Shown here: piece after piece, positions 1 through 8,071 of the stretch
Layout: each line of letters opens with the position of its first letter
Numbering within the stretch: position 1 is the stretch's first letter
Program-made: the position numbers and the translations under genes
The notes under the pieces: model-generated
The model's input: the letters and a program-made list of their open reading frames with translations, nothing else
Told to the model about the DNA's origin: nothing
Database searches by the model: none
Source: Methylobacterium cerastii
GTDB taxonomy: Bacteria; Pseudomonadota; Alphaproteobacteria; Rhizobiales; Beijerinckiaceae
DNA: 49,328 bases
Assembly: GCF_022179125.1 (NCBI RefSeq)
Contig: NZ_BPQG01000038.1
Span: 1-49,328, forward strand
Direction: 5' to 3'

Positions 1-9
1 TGTCAACGA

Positions 10-15
10 TATAAT
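10..15 (+). promoter_or_regulatory. Possible -10 box upstream of the CitE-family lyase
   Basis: TATAAT occurs about 80 nt before the first start codon, in a locally AT-rich stretch of a GC-rich window. The matching -35 region would lie before the window, so the promoter cannot be confirmed. Nothing else is recognised in the first 96 bases except a GAGG ribosome-binding site just before the ATG at 97. Confidence 0.25.
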
Positions 16-96
16 CGCCATCGCTTTACGCCGGGCCTGTGCTTGCACTAACCGGACGAACCGCTCGGTCACGCCGACCCGCAACGAGGTTTTGAC

Positions 97-1149
97 ATGA
101 AACTGCCGCGCCGCTTCTTCCAGCCGCTCGCCGCCGGCGCGCCCGAGCCCTTCCGCGAGCTGCCGGTGCGGCTGGAGCGGATGATCCACTTCGTGCCGCC
201 CCACAACGACAAGGTCCGCGCCCGCGTGCCGGAGCTCGCGCCGACCGTCGACGTCGTGCTCGGCAACTTGGAGGACGCGGTGCCGATGGACCAGAAGGAG
301 GCGGCCCGGAAGGGCTTCGTCCAGATGGCGCAGGCGACCGACTTCGCGGCGACCGGCACCGGGCTGTGGAGCCGCATCAATGCGTTGAACTCGCCGTGGT
401 TTCTCGACGACCTGTTCGAGCTCGTGGCCGAAGTCGGCTCGAAGCTCGACGTGGTGATGATCCCCAAGGTCGAGGGCCCGTGGGACATCCACTACGTCGA
501 CCAGCTCCTCGCCCAGCTCGAGGCGCGCCACGGCGTGACGAAGCCGATCCTGATCCACGCGATCCTCGAGACGGCCGAAGGCGTCGCAAACGTCGACGCC
601 ATCGCCTGCGCGTCGCCCCGCATGCACGGAATGAGCCTCGGCCCCGCCGACCTGGCGGCGTCCCGCGGCATGAAGACCACCCGCGTCGGCGGCGGCCATC
701 CGGAATACCGGGTGATCGCCGACCCGACGGCTGAGGGCGTCGCCCGCGCCAGCGCGCAGCAGGATCTCTGGCACTACACCATCGCGAAAATGGTCGACGC
801 CTGCATGGCCAACGGCATCAAGGCCTTCTACGGCCCGTTCGGCGACTTCTCCGACGGCCCGGCCTGCGAGGTCCAGTTCCGCAACGCCTTCCTCATGGGC
901 TGCGCCGGCGCCTGGACGCTGCACCCGAACCAGGTCGCCATCGCCAAGCGCGTCTTCGCCCCCGATCCGGACGAGGTGGCCTTCGCCGCCCGCATCGTCG
1001 CGGCGATGCCCGACGGCACCGGCGCGGTGATGCTCGACGGCAAGATGCAGGACGACGCCACCTGGAAGCAGGCCAAGGTCATCGTCGACCTGGCCAAGCT
1101 CGTGGCGGCCAAGGACCCGGAGCTGGCCGCGGTCTACAAGCTCGGCTGA
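97..1149 (+). CDS. CitE-like HpcH/HpaI family CoA-ester lyase (malyl-CoA lyase type)
   Basis: A 350-residue protein of the HpcH/HpaI aldolase / citrate lyase beta-subunit family. Family blocks run in order: LEDAVP (near residue 58, acidic metal-binding region), RINALN (near 93), MIPKVEG (near 122), ILETAEGV (near 155), [12 protein letters not shown] (near 176) and LHPNQVAIA near the C terminus. Members cleave or form malyl-, methylmalyl- or citramalyl-CoA, giving glyoxylate or pyruvate plus an acyl-CoA, in the serine cycle and related pathways. The sequence differs at its N terminus from the classical MclA of the serine cycle, so it may be a paralogue with another substrate. The start is set by a GAGG about 8 nt before the ATG. 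No operon partner is visible; the next gene is convergent. Confidence 0.75.
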   Translation: MKLPRRFFQPLAAGAPEPFRELPVRLERMIHFVPPHNDKVRARVPELAPTVDVVLGNLEDAVPMDQKEAARKGFVQMAQATDFAATGTGLWSRINALNSPWFLDDLFELVAEVGSKLDVVMIPKVEGPWDIHYVDQLLAQLEARHGVTKPILIHAILETAEGVANVDAIACASPRMHGMSLGPADLAASRGMKTTRVGGGHPEYRVIADPTAEGVARASAQQDLWHYTIAKMVDACMANGIKAFYGPFGDFSDGPACEVQFRNAFLMGCAGAWTLHPNQVAIAKRVFAPDPDEVAFAARIVAAMPDGTGAVMLDGKMQDDATWKQAKVIVDLAKLVAAKDPELAAVYKLG

Positions 1150-1243
1150 TCCCGGGCGCCGCCCGAGCCCGGCCACCGCTTCGGCGGCGCGGCGGCTCTC
1201 CGCCGGACCTCATCGGTTCACCCATGAGGCCTGGTGGGCGCCG

Positions 1244-2254
1244 TCACGATCCGAACCGGGTGCGGTAATCCTGCGGCAGCGTAGCGACGAGCCGCAGGAA
1301 GCTGCGGCGCATCGTTTCCTCCGAACCGAAGCCGCAGGCCTGCGCGATGCGCTTCACCGGGCGCCGCGTCTCGGACAACGCCCGCTGCGCCGCCTCCACC
1401 CGCAGCCGCTCGACCCCCTTGGCCGGCGTCAGCCCGGTCGCCGCACGGTAGTGGCGCCCGAGGCTGCGCTCGCTCATGCCCGCCGCCGCCGCGAGCGCCG
1501 GCAGCGAGAGGTCGCCGGCCAGGTTCTCCCGGATCCAGGCATGGAGGGCGTCGAAGCGGTCGTCGCCGGCCTGGAGCGCGAGCGCCGCGCTGAACTGCGC
1601 CTGCCCGCCCGGCCGCTTGAGGAACATCACGAGATGGCGCGCGACCCCGAGCGCCAGGGGGCGGCCGAGGTCCTGTTCCACCAGCGCCAGCGCCAGGTCG
1701 ATGCCCGCGGTGATCCCCGCCGAGGACCAGACCGGGCCGTCCTGCACGAAGATCGGGTCCGGCTCGACGCGTGCCAGCGGATAGCGTTTCGCGAGCCGCG
1801 CGCAATGGGCCCAGTGCGTTGCCGCCCGGCGCCCGTCGAGGAGCCCCGCGGCCCCGAGCAGGAAGGCGCCGGTGCAGACCGAGGCGACCCGGCGCGCCCG
1901 CGCCGCCCGCGCCCGCATCCAGTCGACGAGGTCCGCGTCGGCGCAGGCCGCCACGACGCCGGGGCCGCCGGCCACGATCAGCGTGTCGAGGGGGGCGTCG
2001 CGGTCGGGCGGCGGGTCGACCGCGAGCCGCAGGCCCGCCGACGAGGTCGGCGCGCAATCGCCCCAGCCGACCACCCGCGGCGCGTAGGGCCTCGCGCCCC
2101 GCGCCTGCTCGTTGGCGGTCGCGAAGACCTGCAGCGGCCCGGCCACGTCGAGGAGCTGCACCGACGGGAAGGCCAGCACCTCGACGATGCGGGGCGCCCC
2201 CGTCGGCGCAGACTTGCCGGAAGAGTTTGGCTGGAAACGAGGGTCATCTGGCAT
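1244..2254 (-). CDS. GlxA-family transcriptional regulator (DJ-1/PfpI-like domain plus AraC HTH)
   Basis: About 336 residues. The N-terminal class I amidotransferase-like domain carries VCTGAFLLGAAGLL and TTHW-like segments also found in its divergent neighbour. The C-terminal part is an AraC/XylS double helix-turn-helix (MSERSLGRHYRAATG, then ACGFGSEETMRRSF). This architecture is typical of GlxA/FtrA-type regulators; the ligand is unknown. The ATG at 2254 is chosen because the family core begins soon after it, but its ribosome-binding site is poor and a GTG at 2296 is an alternative. Divergence from the DJ-1/PfpI enzyme gene at 2308 suggests that it controls that gene. Confidence 0.8.
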   Translation of the reverse strand: MPDDPRFQPNSSGKSAPTGAPRIVEVLAFPSVQLLDVAGPLQVFATANEQARGARPYAPRVVGWGDCAPTSSAGLRLAVDPPPDRDAPLDTLIVAGGPGVVAACADADLVDWMRARAARARRVASVCTGAFLLGAAGLLDGRRAATHWAHCARLAKRYPLARVEPDPIFVQDGPVWSSAGITAGIDLALALVEQDLGRPLALGVARHLVMFLKRPGGQAQFSAALALQAGDDRFDALHAWIRENLAGDLSLPALAAAAGMSERSLGRHYRAATGLTPAKGVERLRVEAAQRALSETRRPVKRIAQACGFGSEETMRRSFLRLVATLPQDYRTRFGS

Positions 2255-2265
2255 CCTGGCCAGAT
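2246..2265. promoter_or_regulatory. Inverted repeat between divergent regulator and enzyme genes
   Basis: ATCTGGC (2246-2252) and GCCAGAT (2259-2265) form a perfect 7-bp inverted repeat with a 6-nt spacer. It lies in the short divergent region, covering the ATG proposed for the regulator. This is a candidate operator for the AraC-type protein, inferred from position and symmetry only. Confidence 0.4.
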
Positions 2266-2307
2266 CGTGCGGGATTAAGGCTCGCCTGTCCACCACGGAG
2301 ACCCGCC

Positions 2308-3021
2308 ATGATCCCGCCCGAGACCCACCTGCAGATCGGTTCCCTCCTGTTCGAGGGGCTGGACCAGATCGACCTCACCGGCCCCTTCGAGGTGCTGTCC
2401 CGCATCCCGAACGCGACCTACCGGATCTACGCGCCGACCGCCGAGAGCGTGCGCGACATCAGCGGCCTGCGGCTCACCCCCGACGCGGCCCTGGCCGACG
2501 CGCCCCAGCTCGACGTGCTGCACGTGCCCGGCGGCTTCGGCCAGGAGGCCCTGATGCGCGACGAGGCCGTGCTCGGCTGGATCCGCAGGCAGGCGGAGGG
2601 GGCCGGGCACGTCTTCTCGGTGTGCACCGGCGCGCTCCTCCTCGGCGGCGCCGCGCTGCTCAGGGGGCGCCGGGCGACGACGCACTGGAGCGCCTTCGCG
2701 CTGCTGCCGTATTTCGGCGCGCAGCCCGTCGACCGGCGTGTCGTGGTCGACGGGACCTGGGTGTTCGCGGCCGGCGTCACCGCCGGGATCGACGGCGCGC
2801 TGCGGCTTGCGGCCGAATTGCGCGGCATCGAGGTCGCCCAGGCGATCCAGCTCGGCATGGAATACGCCCCCGAGCCGCCCTTCGACAGCGGCACGCCGCG
2901 GACCGCCCCGGCCGCGATCCTGGAGCGGGCGCGCTCCGCCGTCGCCGAGATCACCGCGCGGCGGGAGGCCACCGCGCGCGGGATCGCCGCCGACCTCGGG
3001 ATCGCTTTGCCCGCCGGCTAG
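2308..3021 (+). CDS. DJ-1/PfpI family protein, isonitrile hydratase-like
   Basis: A 237-residue class I glutamine amidotransferase-like protein. It matches the Pseudomonas isonitrile hydratase InhA pattern closely: LDQIDLTGPFEVL (Asp22), PGGFG (near 74), SVCTGALLLG with nucleophile Cys106 and Thr107, RRATTHW, and a C-terminal EYAPEPPF...TAP segment. InhA hydrates isonitriles to N-formamides. The length agrees with that family, near 228-237 residues. GGAG sits 7 nt before the ATG. It is transcribed away from a GlxA-type regulator that contains a related domain. The true substrate is not certain, because DJ-1 superfamily members vary. Confidence 0.78.
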   Translation: MIPPETHLQIGSLLFEGLDQIDLTGPFEVLSRIPNATYRIYAPTAESVRDISGLRLTPDAALADAPQLDVLHVPGGFGQEALMRDEAVLGWIRRQAEGAGHVFSVCTGALLLGGAALLRGRRATTHWSAFALLPYFGAQPVDRRVVVDGTWVFAAGVTAGIDGALRLAAELRGIEVAQAIQLGMEYAPEPPFDSGTPRTAPAAILERARSAVAEITARREATARGIAADLGIALPAG

Positions 3022-3096
3022 GAGCCGGACGCGGACGCTTCGCTCGCGCGCCGGAACCCGGTGACAAGCCCGTCATCCGCGCCTATCTGGTCCGTC

Positions 3097-3465
3097 ATGA
3101 TGGATCAGGCCATGACCGACGCGCGACCGACCGAAACGAGACTGCGCATCGCGAAATTCGGGATCGGCGCCGTGGTGCGCCACCGGATCTACCCGTTCCG
3201 CGGCATCGTCTTCGATGTCGACCCGGTGTTCGACAACACCGAGGATTGGTGGCTGGCGATTCCCGAGGAGGCGCGTCCGCGCAAGGACCAGCCGTTCTAC
3301 CACCTGCTCGCCGAGAACGCCGAGACCGAGTACGTCGCCTACGTGTCCGAGCAGAACCTGGTGCCCGACACCTCGGGGGAGAGCCTGCGCCACGCCGGCA
3401 TCCCCGAGATGTTCGAGCGCGACCCCGGCGGCACCTACCGGATGCGCGACCGCACCGCGAACTGA
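3097..3465 (+). CDS. hspQ: Heat shock protein HspQ (YccV-like, hemimethylated-DNA-binding family)
   Basis: About 122 residues. The sequence AKFGIGAVVRHRIYPFRG, then FDVDP, WWLAIPEE, QPFYHLLAEN and YVAYVSEQNL is the diagnostic core of the HspQ/YccV family, small beta-barrel proteins that act as specificity factors for Lon protease in enterobacteria and were first described as binding hemimethylated DNA. Start choice is uncertain: ATG codons lie at 3097, 3100 and 3112 and none has a strong ribosome-binding site. The C-terminal extension (HAGIPEMFERDPGGTYRMRD) is typical of alphaproteobacterial members. Confidence 0.88.
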   Translation: MMDQAMTDARPTETRLRIAKFGIGAVVRHRIYPFRGIVFDVDPVFDNTEDWWLAIPEEARPRKDQPFYHLLAENAETEYVAYVSEQNLVPDTSGESLRHAGIPEMFERDPGGTYRMRDRTAN

Positions 3466-3509
3466 TCCTTTGCCACTTGGCGTTGCGACTGCTCCGGCGG
3501 CCGCGCCGA

Positions 3510-4139
3510 CTACGCGCCGGTGACGTCGGCGCTCAGGCTCCGCCCGATTCCGGCCGCCTCCATCCGCGCCCAGGCGGCGGCGAGCGAGCCGTCCCGGTCG
3601 ATCGCCCGCGTCGCGTCCGCGACCACCACGGCCTCGAACCCCGCCGCGCGCGCGTCGAGCGCGCTCCAGGCGACGCAATAGTCGGTGGCGAGCCCGCACA
3701 GCACCACGCGCCCGACGCCGCGCTCGCGCAGGTAGCCGGCGAGCCCCGTCCGCGTCCCGTCGGCCTCGACGAAGGCCGAATAGCTGTCGACGCCCGGGTT
3801 CAGGCCCTTTCGCAGGACGAGGGCGGCGCCGGGCAGGTCGAGGCCGGGGGCGAGCGACGCGCCGGCGCGTCCCTGCACGCAATGGTCCGGCCACAGCACC
3901 TGCTCGCCGTAGGCGAGCCGCACCGTCTCGAACGGCGCCCGGCCCGGATGCGCGCTCGCGAACGAGGCGTGCCCGGGCGGGTGCCAGTCCTGCGTCAGCA
4001 CCAGGGTCGCGAAGCGCGCGGCCAGCGCCCGGATCGGCGCCACGACGGCGTCGCCGTCGGGCACCGCCAGCGCGCCGCCGGGCAGGAAGTCGCCCTGCAC
4101 GTCGACGACGAGCAGGGCGTCGGCCGCGCCGACCCTCAC
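3510..4139 (-). CDS. pncA: Nicotinamidase/pyrazinamidase
   Basis: 209 residues of the isochorismatase-like hydrolase fold. Nicotinamidase converts nicotinamide to nicotinate and ammonia in NAD salvage. Catalytic residues are all visible: Asp13 in VVDVQGDF, Lys111 in LRKGLNPG and nucleophile Cys155 in CGLATDYCV. The metal-binding residues Asp51 and His53 lie in TQDWHPPGH, with His86 in WPDHC. The length matches the family. It lies about 85 nt downstream of the quinone oxidoreductase gene on the same strand, but a hairpin between them may limit co-transcription. It is convergent with hspQ. Confidence 0.93.
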   Translation of the reverse strand: MRVGAADALLVVDVQGDFLPGGALAVPDGDAVVAPIRALAARFATLVLTQDWHPPGHASFASAHPGRAPFETVRLAYGEQVLWPDHCVQGRAGASLAPGLDLPGAALVLRKGLNPGVDSYSAFVEADGTRTGLAGYLRERGVGRVVLCGLATDYCVAWSALDARAAGFEAVVVADATRAIDRDGSLAAAWARMEAAGIGRSLSADVTGA

Positions 4140-4201
4140 GGGCGGCCTCCGGAGCGCGAGGGACGAACGATCGAGACCGCGATCCTCCGATCCGATGATC
4201 C

Positions 4202-4223
4202 CCGGATCGTTGCCGATCCTCGG
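4202..4223 (-). terminator. Hairpin at the end of the quinone oxidoreductase gene
   Basis: CCGGATCG (4202-4209) pairs with CGATCC-T-CGG (4214-4223) around a TTGC loop, with one bulged T. It abuts the stop codon of the gene at 4225. GATCC-type repeats continue to about 4180. There is no U tract, so this may be an attenuating or stabilising hairpin rather than a full terminator. Confidence 0.35.
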
Positions 4224-4224
4224 A

Positions 4225-5199
4225 TCACGGCACCATCACCGTCGAGCCCGTGGTCTCGCGGCCGGCCAGATCCCGGTGGACCTGCTGGGCTTCCGCGAGC
4301 TTGTAGGTGCGGTTGACCGGGATCTTCACCGCGCCGCTCTGCACCACCGAGAACAGGTTCTTGGCCATCTCCGCCAGGATCTCCGGCCGGCTCGCGTAGG
4401 TGAACAGCGTCGGACGCGTGACGTAGAGCGAGCCCTTGGCCGCGAGCAGCCCGAGGTCGAGGGCCTTGATCGGACCGGAGGCCGAGCCGAAGCTCGCGAG
4501 CAGGCCGAGCGGCGCCAGCGAATCGAGCGAGCCCGCCAGGGTGTCCTGGCCGACGCCGTCGTAGACCACCGGAACGCCCTTGCCGCCGGTGATCTCGCGG
4601 ACGCGGGCCGCCACGTCCTCCTCGCGGTAGAGGATGACGTGGTCGCAGCCGTGGGCGCGGGCGAGGTCCGCCTTCTCGGCCGAGCCGGCGGTGCCGATCA
4701 CGGTGGCGCCGAGGTGCTTCGCCCACTGGCAGGCGATCAGGCCGACGCCGCCGGCGGCCGCGTGCCACAGGATCGTGTCGCCGGGCTTCACCGCGTAGGT
4801 CCGGTGCAGCAGGTACTCGGCGGTGAGCCCCTTCAGCATCATGCCGGCGGCGGTCGAGTCGTCGATCCCGTCCGGCACGTGCACGGCGGCCGAGGCCGCG
4901 ATCAGCGGCTCCTCGGCATAGGTGCCCTCCCCCGATCCGGTGGCGACCCGGTCGCCGACCGAGAACCCGGTCACGCCCTCGCCGACCGCGGTCACCGTCC
5001 CGGCGACCTCCTTGCCCGGCGTGAACGGCAGCTGCGCCGCCTTGTAGGCGCCGGAGCGGAAGTAGATGTCGATGAAGTTGACGCCGATCGCGCCGGCGCG
5101 GATGCGGATCTGGCCGGGGCCGGGCTGAGGCGTCGGCACGTCCTCGTAGGCCATCACTTCGGGGCCGCCGTAATCCTGAACGCGTATCGCCTTCGGCAT
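4225..5199 (-). CDS. qor: NADPH:quinone oxidoreductase, zinc-independent MDR family
   Basis: 324 residues of the medium-chain dehydrogenase/reductase superfamily, quinone oxidoreductase type. It has no structural zinc Cys cluster, a nucleotide-binding AAAGGVGLIACQWAK motif (near 147), VGEGVTGFSVGDRVA near residue 75 and the family-typical GVNFIDIYFRSG near residue 40. These enzymes reduce quinones with NADPH in the cytosol. The length is exactly that of the family. It is followed on the same strand by pncA. Confidence 0.9.
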   Translation of the reverse strand: MPKAIRVQDYGGPEVMAYEDVPTPQPGPGQIRIRAGAIGVNFIDIYFRSGAYKAAQLPFTPGKEVAGTVTAVGEGVTGFSVGDRVATGSGEGTYAEEPLIAASAAVHVPDGIDDSTAAGMMLKGLTAEYLLHRTYAVKPGDTILWHAAAGGVGLIACQWAKHLGATVIGTAGSAEKADLARAHGCDHVILYREEDVAARVREITGGKGVPVVYDGVGQDTLAGSLDSLAPLGLLASFGSASGPIKALDLGLLAAKGSLYVTRPTLFTYASRPEILAEMAKNLFSVVQSGAVKIPVNRTYKLAEAQQVHRDLAGRETTGSTVMVP

Positions 5200-5219
5200 C
5201 GTCTCGTCCTCGCGTGAGA

Positions 5220-5560
5220 TCGTTCACGGCGAGATAAGGGATCGGACGCTTGGCGCAATGGCCTACGTGGGACAGGCAGGGCCATCGCTTGACAGCGCCG
5301 GCCCTATTTTTCCGACGGCCTCAATCGCCGACGCCCGCGTCCGCGGGCTTGGGCGTGGGCTTTCGCTTCGCTCGACGCCGTACAGGACCAAGGTCCTGAA
5401 CGGCCCGCTCCGCGGGGGGCGCTTCGCACCCTGGCGGGAAAGACTGTCGGCGTCTCGGCGCACGGGCCGCGACGCGAGGGTTTCGGGTCCTGGAGGAATC
5501 GTCGATCCGGTACGGAACGCGAACGGTCCGACCGCCGTTGAGAGCCCCACGTAGTCGAGC
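5220..5560. other. Gene-free intergenic region with a strong palindrome
   Basis: No convincing gene is seen. Open frames exist on both strands but have atypical composition and no ribosome-binding site. CAGGACC-AA-GGTCCTG (5383-5398) is a near-perfect palindrome, flanked by CGT/ACG arms. Further GC-rich self-complementary blocks lie around 5405-5490. The layout resembles an interspersed palindromic repeat, but a second copy is not visible in this window. Confidence 0.4.
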
Positions 5561-5596
5561 GTGCCTTGCAGTGGCCATGTTTCAATCTTAACTGAA

Positions 5597-5623
5597 CCTG
5601 AACGAAAGGCTGATTCGTTCAGG
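5597..5623 (+). promoter_or_regulatory. Perfect 10-bp inverted repeat in the leader of the small membrane protein gene
   Basis: CCTGAACGAA (5597-5606) and TTCGTTCAGG (5614-5623) are exact reverse complements with a 7-nt loop, 28 nt before the ATG at 5651. It could be an operator or a leader hairpin. The surrounding bases are unusually AT-rich, which fits a promoter region. Confidence 0.45.
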
Positions 5624-5650
5624 CCGTCACGGGAAAGATGGAGGACAGCG

Positions 5651-5926
5651 ATGCTGACCGGACCGTTCCAACGCCTGCCGGGTTCTTCCGAGGGATGGCA
5701 GTCCCTCGCTCACGAGCCCTGGCTCCTGCCGATCTCCGACGCGGCCTCCGCACAGGCCTCCGACGTGGCGCTCGCCGTGCGTCGGGCCGCCCGCCCCTTC
5801 TGGATCGCCGCCAACGGCCTCGCCCTCGCCCTGGCGCTGCTCCTCGCCGCCGAGACCTCGACGGGCTGGATGAACGGCGGTCAAGCCGTCGCCCCGGTAA
5901 AGACCGTCGTCGCCAGCGCGTCCTGA
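5651..5926 (+). CDS. Small single-pass membrane protein of unknown function
   Basis: About 91 residues. A hydrophobic span from about residue 48 to 68 (WIAANGLALALALLLAA) predicts one transmembrane helix, with a short polar tail after it. The ATG at 5651 is chosen because GGAGG lies about 6 nt before it and the upstream in-frame extension is not protein-like. No family is recognised. It converges on the DUF502 gene, with only 4 nt between the stops. Confidence 0.55.
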   Translation: MLTGPFQRLPGSSEGWQSLAHEPWLLPISDAASAQASDVALAVRRAARPFWIAANGLALALALLLAAETSTGWMNGGQAVAPVKTVVASAS

Positions 5927-5930
5927 TCCG

Positions 5931-6761
5931 TCAGGCTTCCTCCCGCACCGGCGCGGCGCCTGCCGACGGTGCGCCCTGTGCCGTCCGCAGGGACGCGGCC
6001 ATGGCCTGGAGCCGGGCCTGCGGGTCGTCGGGCTGGATGACGCCGGCCGACATCACCAGCTTGGCCGCGTCGTCCACGCTCATCCCGACCTCGATGATGT
6101 CGGCGCGCGGCAGGTAGAAGAAGAACCCCGTGGTCGGGTTCGGCGCGCAGGGCAGGAACACGCCGACGTAGTCGTTGCGCGCTTCGCCCCCTCCATTTCC
6201 CGTTGGCTCTCCCTTGCCGCCGGGCAGCGCCGCCTGGACGTCGGGTGCGGCCGGCGCCGACAGGAACACCACCGACCACGTTCCCTTCACCGGGAACTCG
6301 ACGAGGCCGACCGTGCGGAACGAGGTTCCGTTGGCGGAGAACAGCGTCTCGAAGATCTGCCGCAGGCCCTTGTACAGCCCCGAGATCACGGGGGTGCGCG
6401 CCAGCAGCACCTCGCCGAACTCGATCACGCTGCGCCCCACGAGGTTCGCCGTGAGGAACCCGAGCAGGGTCACCGCGACGAAGGCGATGAGCATGCCGAG
6501 CCCTGGGATCGAGAACGGCAGGTAATGGTCGGGCAGGTAGCTCGCCGGCACCAGCGGCTTCACGAACCCGTCGATCAGCGTGATGATCCACCACGTGATG
6601 TAGGCGGTGATCGCCAGCGGCCCCGCGACGATGATGCCGGTGAGGAAGTAGGTCCGCAGCCGTCCGCGCGCGCTGACGCGGGGACGGGGGCCGGCGGCGT
6701 CCGGCTCGGGCGGCAACTGGGTCGGCGGTCTCACGGAAACCAGGGCAGCCCCCGAAGGCAT
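5931..6761 (-). CDS. DUF502 family membrane protein
   Basis: 276 residues. A basic N terminus (SARGRLRTYFLTG) leads into a first transmembrane segment near 38-60 (GIIVAGPLAITAYITWWII). A second spans about 80-108 and includes GMLIAFVAVTLLGF. The conserved RTPVISGLYKGLRQIFETL (about 120-138) and the DYVGVFLPCAPNPTTGFFFY block are diagnostic of DUF502. The family is widespread in alphaproteobacteria; its role is unknown. A Gly-rich insert (GGKGEPTGNGGGEARN) interrupts the C-terminal domain. It is 11 nt downstream of the PepSY gene and probably co-transcribed with it. Confidence 0.88.
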   Translation of the reverse strand: MPSGAALVSVRPPTQLPPEPDAAGPRPRVSARGRLRTYFLTGIIVAGPLAITAYITWWIITLIDGFVKPLVPASYLPDHYLPFSIPGLGMLIAFVAVTLLGFLTANLVGRSVIEFGEVLLARTPVISGLYKGLRQIFETLFSANGTSFRTVGLVEFPVKGTWSVVFLSAPAAPDVQAALPGGKGEPTGNGGGEARNDYVGVFLPCAPNPTTGFFFYLPRADIIEVGMSVDDAAKLVMSAGVIQPDDPQARLQAMAASLRTAQGAPSAGAAPVREEA

Positions 6762-6772
6762 GATCGCGAAGG

Positions 6773-8071
6773 CTAAGTCGGCGCGTTGCCGGGCATGGCT
6801 CCGGTGCCGTCAGGCCTACTCCCTCCGCCGGCCCGCCTCAAGGCCGATCCCCGTGCGGCGCCGGCGCGGCGCCGCAGGACGTACAGCACCAGTCCGGTGA
6901 CCGCGAGCAGCGGCATCGCCAGGGCGGCGAGGCAGAAGACGAGGGCGAAGGCCGCGCCGAAGAAGCGCCCGCGATGCACCTCCAGCATGGAATCGGCGAT
7001 CTGTCGGCCGAGCGGCTTGTCTGAGAAGCGCGACAGCGAGAGGCGGGCGCCGGTCGCGGCGTCGAAGATCGATTCGTTGCGCGCCTTCGGGGCGTCGGCC
7101 TCGGCGATCCAACGGATGCGGATCCGCGCCGCGTCCGGCCCCGGCGGCGTCACGGTGGCCAGCGCCGCCGACGCCCCCTCCTGCGCCCGGAACGCAGCCC
7201 AGGCCTTGTCGAGGGCCGGCGGGGCGTCCGCGCCCTTGTCCGTCCGCTCCGCGCCCTTGTCCGTCCGCTCCGCGCTCTTGTCCGTCCGCTCCGCGCTCTT
7301 GCGCCCGCCCACCCGGTCCGCGCGCGCCTCCGCCGGCTTGTTCGCGCCCTTGACGGCGACCTCCCCCGTGAGGAGCCACGTCGCGGCCGACTTGTACGCG
7401 TCGTAGGACCACCACAGCCCCGTCAGCGCGATCACCGCGTAGACCGGCAGCAGCCAGGTGCCGGCGACGGCGTGCAGCGACCAGTAGCGCGGCCGCCCGG
7501 GCCGGCGCAGGCTCGGCTTCAGCCAGATCCGCCAGGCGTGGACCTTGGGCCAGCGCAGAACCAGGCCGGTGGCGAGGAACACGAGGAGCGCCAAAGCCGC
7601 GGCGCCGGTGATGGTGCGGCCCCAGCCCCTACCCTCTCCGGGCAGCAGCAGCCACCGGTGCAGGCCGCGAATCGTGGCGAAGGTCGCCTCGCCCCGGACC
7701 TCGCCGCGCAGGGTGCCGTCGTAGGGGTCGAGGTAGACCGACGGCGCCCGCCCGCCGGGCTTGACGTCGCCGGCTTTGGCGTCGTCGGCGAAGCGCGCCC
7801 GCGGGGCCAGCGCGGGGTCGCCGAAGAACGTCAGCGCGCCGACCCTCAGGCCCGGCCGCTCCGCGGAAAGCCGCGCCACCAGCGCCTCCGGCCCGAGAAC
7901 CGGCCGATCCTGGACCGCGACCTGCGCGCGGTCGGCGTTGGCGAGGTCGAGGATCGCCTCCTCGTAGCTCATCATCGCACCGGTGACGCCGACCAGGGCG
8001 AGGACGAGCCCGGCGGTGAGGCCGAGCGCCCAGTGCAGGCGAAACAGGACGGTGCGGAGGGAGACAAACAT
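6773..8071 (-). CDS. PepSY-associated transmembrane (PiuB-like) protein
   Basis: About 432 residues. The N terminus (LHWALGLTAGLVLALVGVTGAMMSYEE) is the hallmark first helix of PepSY-TM proteins, which in related bacteria are linked to siderophore or iron uptake and heme-containing reductases. His-containing transmembrane helices follow (GLHRWLLLPGEGRGWGR, RYWSLHAVAGTWLLPVYAVIALTG, EVHRGRFFGAAFALVF). The ATG at 8071 is preferred over an upstream TTG at 8107 because the protein core starts there. A periplasmic loop contains a 7-residue tandem repeat. No TonB receptor is adjacent, so the substrate is unknown. Confidence 0.82.
   Translation of the reverse strand: MFVSLRTVLFRLHWALGLTAGLVLALVGVTGAMMSYEEAILDLANADRAQVAVQDRPVLGPEALVARLSAERPGLRVGALTFFGDPALAPRARFADDAKAGDVKPGGRAPSVYLDPYDGTLRGEVRGEATFATIRGLHRWLLLPGEGRGWGRTITGAAALALLVFLATGLVLRWPKVHAWRIWLKPSLRRPGRPRYWSLHAVAGTWLLPVYAVIALTGLWWSYDAYKSAATWLLTGEVAVKGANKPAEARADRVGGRKSAERTDKSAERTDKGAERTDKGADAPPALDKAWAAFRAQEGASAALATVTPPGPDAARIRIRWIAEADAPKARNESIFDAATGARLSLSRFSDKPLGRQIADSMLEVHRGRFFGAAFALVFCLAALAMPLLAVTGLVLYVLRRRAGAARGSALRRAGGGSRPDGTGAMPGNAPT
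7230..7305. repeat. 21-bp tandem repeat inside the PepSY gene
   Basis: Three full 21-bp units (7230-7250, 7251-7271, 7272-7292) of the type GCGCCCTTGTCCGTCCGCTC plus one base are followed by a partial fourth. The first two are identical and the third has one change. They encode repeated AERTDKG-like heptapeptides in a hydrophilic loop, so copy-number change would preserve the frame. Confidence 0.85.

Noticed and set aside
5263-5554. Opposed open frames as possible genes
   Set aside because: No ribosome-binding site, no family resemblance, and the region is dominated by palindromes.
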